Of a stretch of 64,000 nt of DNA, positions 59,636 to 64,000 are shown piece after piece. A program made the translations under genes and the position numbers. The stretch lies in assembly GCF_003265705.1 (NCBI RefSeq), contig NW_020312867.1, positions 10,639,228 through 10,703,227 of the forward strand. Reading direction: 5' to 3'. Each line of letters begins with the position of its first letter. Position 1 is the stretch's first letter. The DNA comes from Callorhinus ursinus. Taxonomy: Eukaryota; Chordata; Mammalia; Carnivora; Otariidae. Under the pieces are notes generated by a model. The model worked only from the letters and a program-made list of their open reading frames with translations, ran no database searches and was not told the DNA's origin.

Positions 59636-61991
59636 AGGACACCCATGCCAAAATATACGGTTGTGTTGACCCAGTGAATTCCTCCTTGCAGCAGAGATGA
59701 AGCATCCTGAGAGCAGATAAAGGGAGGAAGGACCTACTTATGTCGCCCTGGCTGCCTGATGATAAGCCCTGGCATTGCGTTAGCTAGTATGTCACCTTCA
59801 TTGGATCCCTTGCCTATGTCGCCCCCTCTGGGCATCGGCAGCCATGTGAGGGAGACAGGGACTGTTTCGCAGCAGAGGAGATTGAGGGTCCCAGGACAGC
59901 GTGGGACTGTTCAGGGCCACGCAGCTCGGAGATCATGCCATCTGAAAGGGAGAGAGCAGTCCTGGGAGGAAGGTGGGGACAGGTGCGGGAGGGGTGGCCC
60001 TGGAGAGTTGGCCACAGCCTTCCAGGGTGCCCCCTCCACATCAAACAATCACATAATGTGGGGAGCATTTATGGTTTGCAGCTCCACAAACAGATGTGAA
60101 GCAGATAAAAGCAAGGGCCATTCAGAAGCAAGACAGACTAGATGTACCAGGAACAGAGGATGAGTTCCTTGTTGTGACTAGGGCTCTGAGGCAACCTTGG
60201 CATTGAGGGACACTCAGGGGACTCTATCAGGGGTGCCAAATGTGGCATGCACAGGCCACCACCCACGTCAACGCCTGCTAAACAGTTCCTATCCCCCATA
60301 GAAAGTCACTTGAGAGGAAATTTCTCCTCTGGCACGGGATTCTAGGAGGATGGTTGCATTGGTGTCTTGTGCTGTGGGCATCGGTGGATCCATGAGCAAG
60401 GTATTCAATTGTGGTCTTGTGGAAGCCTCAGAAATGTTCCTTCCCAGGGTACTTGGCAGGTACTGTGTCTTCCCCCCTTTGCTGGTATGGGACAGGTTAG
60501 CAGTTAGCTCCTACTTTGTTGGAGCCTCGTGGAATGTCTGCGCCGCCCACAAACCAATGTAGGAGAGAAGCATTTCTGGTTTGAGCCACCCTGTGTTTAC
60601 TTGGGCCTGTTGAGATGAGCACAAGAGTAACCCCAAGGTGCAGAGCGAGGTGGGCTGCTGGCTCAGTTCTAGAAAATCACCTATTTAGTGAATGGTCTGC
60701 CAAACATAATGGTAGAGTTACATGCTTTCTCATAATGTTGAGGCTACTCCTGATTGGTGTAGGGTAATCAAATCTCAACAGATGGGAGGAGTTGTGGCCC
60801 ACTAAGGTGGCATCCAGGACATCTAAGTGCATGGTAGGCATGTAATAGAAGAAGGGAAGGGGCTGGTCACAAGCCCTGCTTCATACTGTTTAATCGGAGA
60901 TGTGGATACAAGAGCTGGTCTCGCCTCTCATGAATCTAGAAGTGGCTGTTGAACACTGATTTTGCAGGCACTGATTTTTCAAAACCTGGCTCTCTGTTAG
61001 AGGATGCAAAATGCCGGCATATTTTATTACAGTGAGCTCAGTATTTGAGCACTTTTGAGACAACGTGCCCCCCCCCCGGGTTTCCCTTGTCAGCTCTCCC
61101 CCTTCATCCTCTGAAGCCCCTGTCTCCTCACTGTCAACAGACAACAATGTCTCCTGCTTCATAGTCTCAGTAGAAGCCACTGGAGGCAACTTCCTTGCCA
61201 AATCTACAAATAGCTACTCTTCACACCCATCCTGATTGGGACCGCCCCTGTTTCCCCCCCCCCCCAACAAAGGAAGTATGTGACTCTCCACTTGTGCATC
61301 TCATGACCCAAACTCAGGGACCTTCCCTCATCCTTTCCTCTCCCCCTTCTCTCTACTCCATCCTTCCCATCCACATTTCAAGATGGGAAAGACAAGAGCA
61401 TCACCACCTTCCCTTGCCTTCCTTTCAGCCAAGTTTCACACTAGCATTTTCTACACTTGCTCTTCTGCATTCTCACTGTCCTCACCCTAGCGGTTGTTGG
61501 TGGGGATCCTTAGGTTGCAGACAGAGACACAGGAAGGGCTGGGCTGGCTCCCCTTCTCACCAAGGCTAGGAGAGGTGGGGAGGATCCGCTGCTGACTCCA
61601 GGGTGTCTGGAAGCAGGGGCAATTCATGGTCTGAAGCAGTCCTCTGGCGCCACCTGCTGGCCACATGGGACTACAGCCTTCTTGCTGCAGGGAGAACGTG
61701 TGTGCTGGATTCTCTGTGGGCTTTTCTGAATTCAACAAGAACATCCAACAAATCACAGGAAGTATCTTTAATTTACATTGAATAAGTGAATAAAATAAGA
61801 TTGTAACTTCTTCTAGAGTACCACTTATTTTTCATTCTTAACAGTAAAAAGAGACCTTGTTGGCCCTAAGATAAACTGTTCTCTTCCCCCCCCTCCACAT
61901 TTCATTCCTTCCTCCCTCTCTCCCTCTCCCCCTCTTTCCCTTTCTCCTTTCCCTTCCCTTTCTCTATCAGACTTTTAGTGCTTTCCTTTTG
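59636..61991. other. Intergenic; no gene recognised
   Basis: Mostly unique-looking, with C homopolymers near 61069 and 61253. The pyrimidine-rich part at 61200-61480 could be an old LINE, but I cannot support a name. Confidence 0.35.
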
Positions 61992-62188
61992 TTATTTTTT
62001 TAAATTATTATTTATTTACTTGACAGAGAGAGAGAAAGAGAGAGAGAGAGCACAAGCAGGGGGAGCGGGAGAGGGAGAAGCAGGCTCCCTGCCAAGCAGG
62101 GAGACCCATGTGGGGCTCAATCCCAGGACCCTGGGATCATGACCTGAGCCGAAGGCAGAGGCTCAACGACTGAGCCACCCAGGCACCC
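61992..62188 (-). mobile_element. Can-SINE (SINEC)
   Basis: Antisense copy with duplication TTAGTGCTTTCCTTTTG/TTAGTGCTTTCTTTTTG at 61975-61991 and 62189-62205. Confidence 0.93.
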
Positions 62189-62309
62189 TTAGTGCTTTCT
62201 TTTTGTATGCCAGCCTCGAAAAAGATTTAATTATGCTTTAACAAATACATTCACTAAAGAAATAGATTAAAAATTGAACTTGTTTCCCAAACAAACAGAA
62301 GTTGGACTG

Positions 62310-63400
62310 AACGATTTAAATTCTTTTAAATTTGTTGAGTTTGTTTAATGGTCCAGGATATGGTCTATCTTGGTACATGATCTATGGGGCTTGTGAAGAG
62401 GATGTGTATTCTGCTATTGCTGGGTGGAATGTTCTATAGATGTTGATTTGATCCTGTTGGTGGATGGTATTATTGGTTTCTTCTATATCCTTGTGGATTT
62501 TCTGTCTAATTCTAGCAATTGTTGAGAGAATAGTGTTGAAGGATCTAACTAAGATTATGTAGTTATCCTTTTGGTTCCATCAGTTTTCTTTCGTGGTGTC
62601 AATCGACTGTTCTAGAACAGTTTTAGCCTTAAGAAAAGGTAAATATATAGAATCCCCTGCCTCCAACCATTTTCCCTATTATTAACATCTTACATTAATA
62701 TCATATGTTTGTTACAACTAATGAACCAGTGATGGTGGGTTATCGTTCACAAAAGTCTATAGTTGACTCAGATTTCTTTAGTTTTTACCTAATGTCCCTT
62801 TTTCTGTTCCAGAATTCCACCCAGGATACTATGTTACATTTAGTTGTCATGTTCTCTTAGGTTTCTCTTGGTTGTGACATTTTCTCTGACTCTGCTTATT
62901 TTTGACGATGTTAGCAGTGTTGAGAAGTGCAGTCAGGTATATTGTAGGATGCCCCTCTACTGGAATTTGTCTGATGTTTTTCTCATGACTAGCCTGGGGT
63001 TATAGATTTGGGGGAGGAAAACCACAGAAGTCAAGTGCCATTCCATCTCATCATATCAAGGGCACACACCACCAACAGGATTTGTGACTGTTGATATTGA
63101 CCTTGCTCACTTGACAGAGGTGGTGTTGGTGAGGTTTCTGCACCGTAAAGTTATTCTTTTCCCCTTTCTGTGCCCCAGTCTTTGGAAGGAAGTCACTATG
63201 GGCAGCCACAGGTAAGAGTTATTTATGCTCCCCTCCTTTAGAGTATCTACCTTAGTCTTTTAGAATTCTTCTGCACAGGAGGATTCTTTCCTCTCTCCCC
63301 CAGCCCTTTATTAATTTATTCAATCATTTCTATGTATCAGAATGGACTCATGGATATTTATTTTACACTTTGGATTATCCAATACTACTTAATTTTGTTA
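62310..63400 (-). mobile_element. L1 ORF2-to-3' UTR relic, antisense
   Basis: Left part is L1 ORF2-like (GGTCTATCTTGGTACATGAT, TCTGTCTAATTCTAGCAATT). Right part resembles an old L1 3' UTR (CATTTAGTTGTCATGTTCTC). It may be two fragments. Confidence 0.6.
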
Positions 63401-63579
63401 TTAAATTTTTCCAGCTTTGACCATTGGGAACTCTTTCAGTTGGCTCCTATGTCCCTTTGACATTTGTGTGTGTGTGTTTCTTTTTTTGAACAGTTCTTTA
63501 CTTTTTGGCACTACAAGATATTCTAGGTTTAGCTTGTCTATGTCCTGCCCCAGTCATAGAAGCAGCCATTTCTTTTTTT

Positions 63580-64000
63580 TTTTTTTACTTTTATTTATTT
63601 ATTTATTTAATTTATTTTTTTAAATTTTATTTTATTATGTTATGTTAGTCACCATACATTACATCATTAGTTTTTGATGTAGTGTTCCATGATTCATTGT
63701 TTGTGTATAGCACCCAGTGCTCCATGCAGTACGTGCCCTCCTTAATACCCATCACCAGGCTAACCCATCCCCCCACCCTCCTCCCCTCTAGAACCCTCAG
63801 TTTGTTTCTCAGGGTCCATAGTCTCTCATGGTTCGTCTCCCCCTCCGATTTCCTCCCCTTCATTTTTCCCTTCCTACTATCTTCTTCTTCTTCTTTTTTT
63901 AAACATATAATGTATTCTTTGTTTCAGAGGTACAGGTCTGTGATTCAACAGTCTTACACAATTCACAGCGCTCACCATAGCACATACCCTCCCCAATGTC
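63580..64000 (-). mobile_element. Carnivore-type L1 3' end, antisense, runs off the window
   Basis: TTTATTTA-rich tail, then GTTAGTCACCATACATTACAT and GTAGTGTTCCATGATTCATT, the complement of a well-preserved carnivore L1 3' end. It continues past 64000. Confidence 0.8.

Noticed and set aside
57046..64000. Start of ADRA1D, the next gene beyond SMOX in human
   Set aside because: No adrenergic-receptor coding sequence can be read here; the neighbour probably lies further downstream.

Overview
This is a mammalian nuclear window, almost certainly from a carnivore and probably an arctoid caniform (bear, pinniped or mustelid group). It contains fifteen recognisable Can-SINE (SINEC) copies, carnivore-type L1 3' ends, ancient mammalian repeats (MIR, L2, MER5, Tigger1, LTR relics) and one 10-N assembly gap at 5283-5292. 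Nothing bacterial, plasmid or phage-like is present.

One protein-coding gene is present, SMOX (spermine oxidase), on the + strand. Seven exons can be placed: a non-coding first exon in a strong CpG island (ending near 19864), then coding exons at 43918-44151, 47821-48047, 52307-52480, 52631-53390, 54058-54218 and 56590-56727. All introns are GT-AG. The phases join without error into a 555-codon reading frame, the length of human SMOX, and a canonical poly(A) signal lies at 57022-57027. The gene therefore spans about 37 kb, of which intron 1 is 24 kb. The encoded flavoenzyme oxidises spermine to spermidine, 3-aminopropanal and hydrogen peroxide.

Layout. 1-19300 is upstream intergenic DNA: an AT-rich, repeat-dense part (L1, a Tigger1 transposon carrying three nested insertions, SINEs) to about 9.7 kb, then GC-richer DNA with MER5 copies and a cluster of LTR relics at 14.8-17.8 kb. 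19330-20420 is the promoter CpG island. 20.4-43.9 kb is intron 1, with L2, MIR, L1 and SINE copies, a 149-bp inverted repeat (26.1/27.3 kb), and two further CpG-rich patches (30.5-31.1 and 41.1-41.9 kb). 43.9-57.05 kb holds the coding exons. 57.05-64 kb is downstream intergenic DNA with L1 and SINE copies and a CA-rich tract; no part of a neighbouring gene was recognised.

I found no unknown gene system. The observations most worth checking are structural: a recent-looking 149-bp inverted duplication with a 1.08-kb spacer in intron 1; two short direct duplications (42 bp exact; 34 bp with one mismatch) that look like templated insertions; a 150-nt intron 4 that is fully open in the SMOX frame; an ambiguous start of exon 2 with a competing acceptor, a strong donor and possible uORFs; and a CpG-rich patch 2 kb upstream of exon 2 that could be an alternative promoter.
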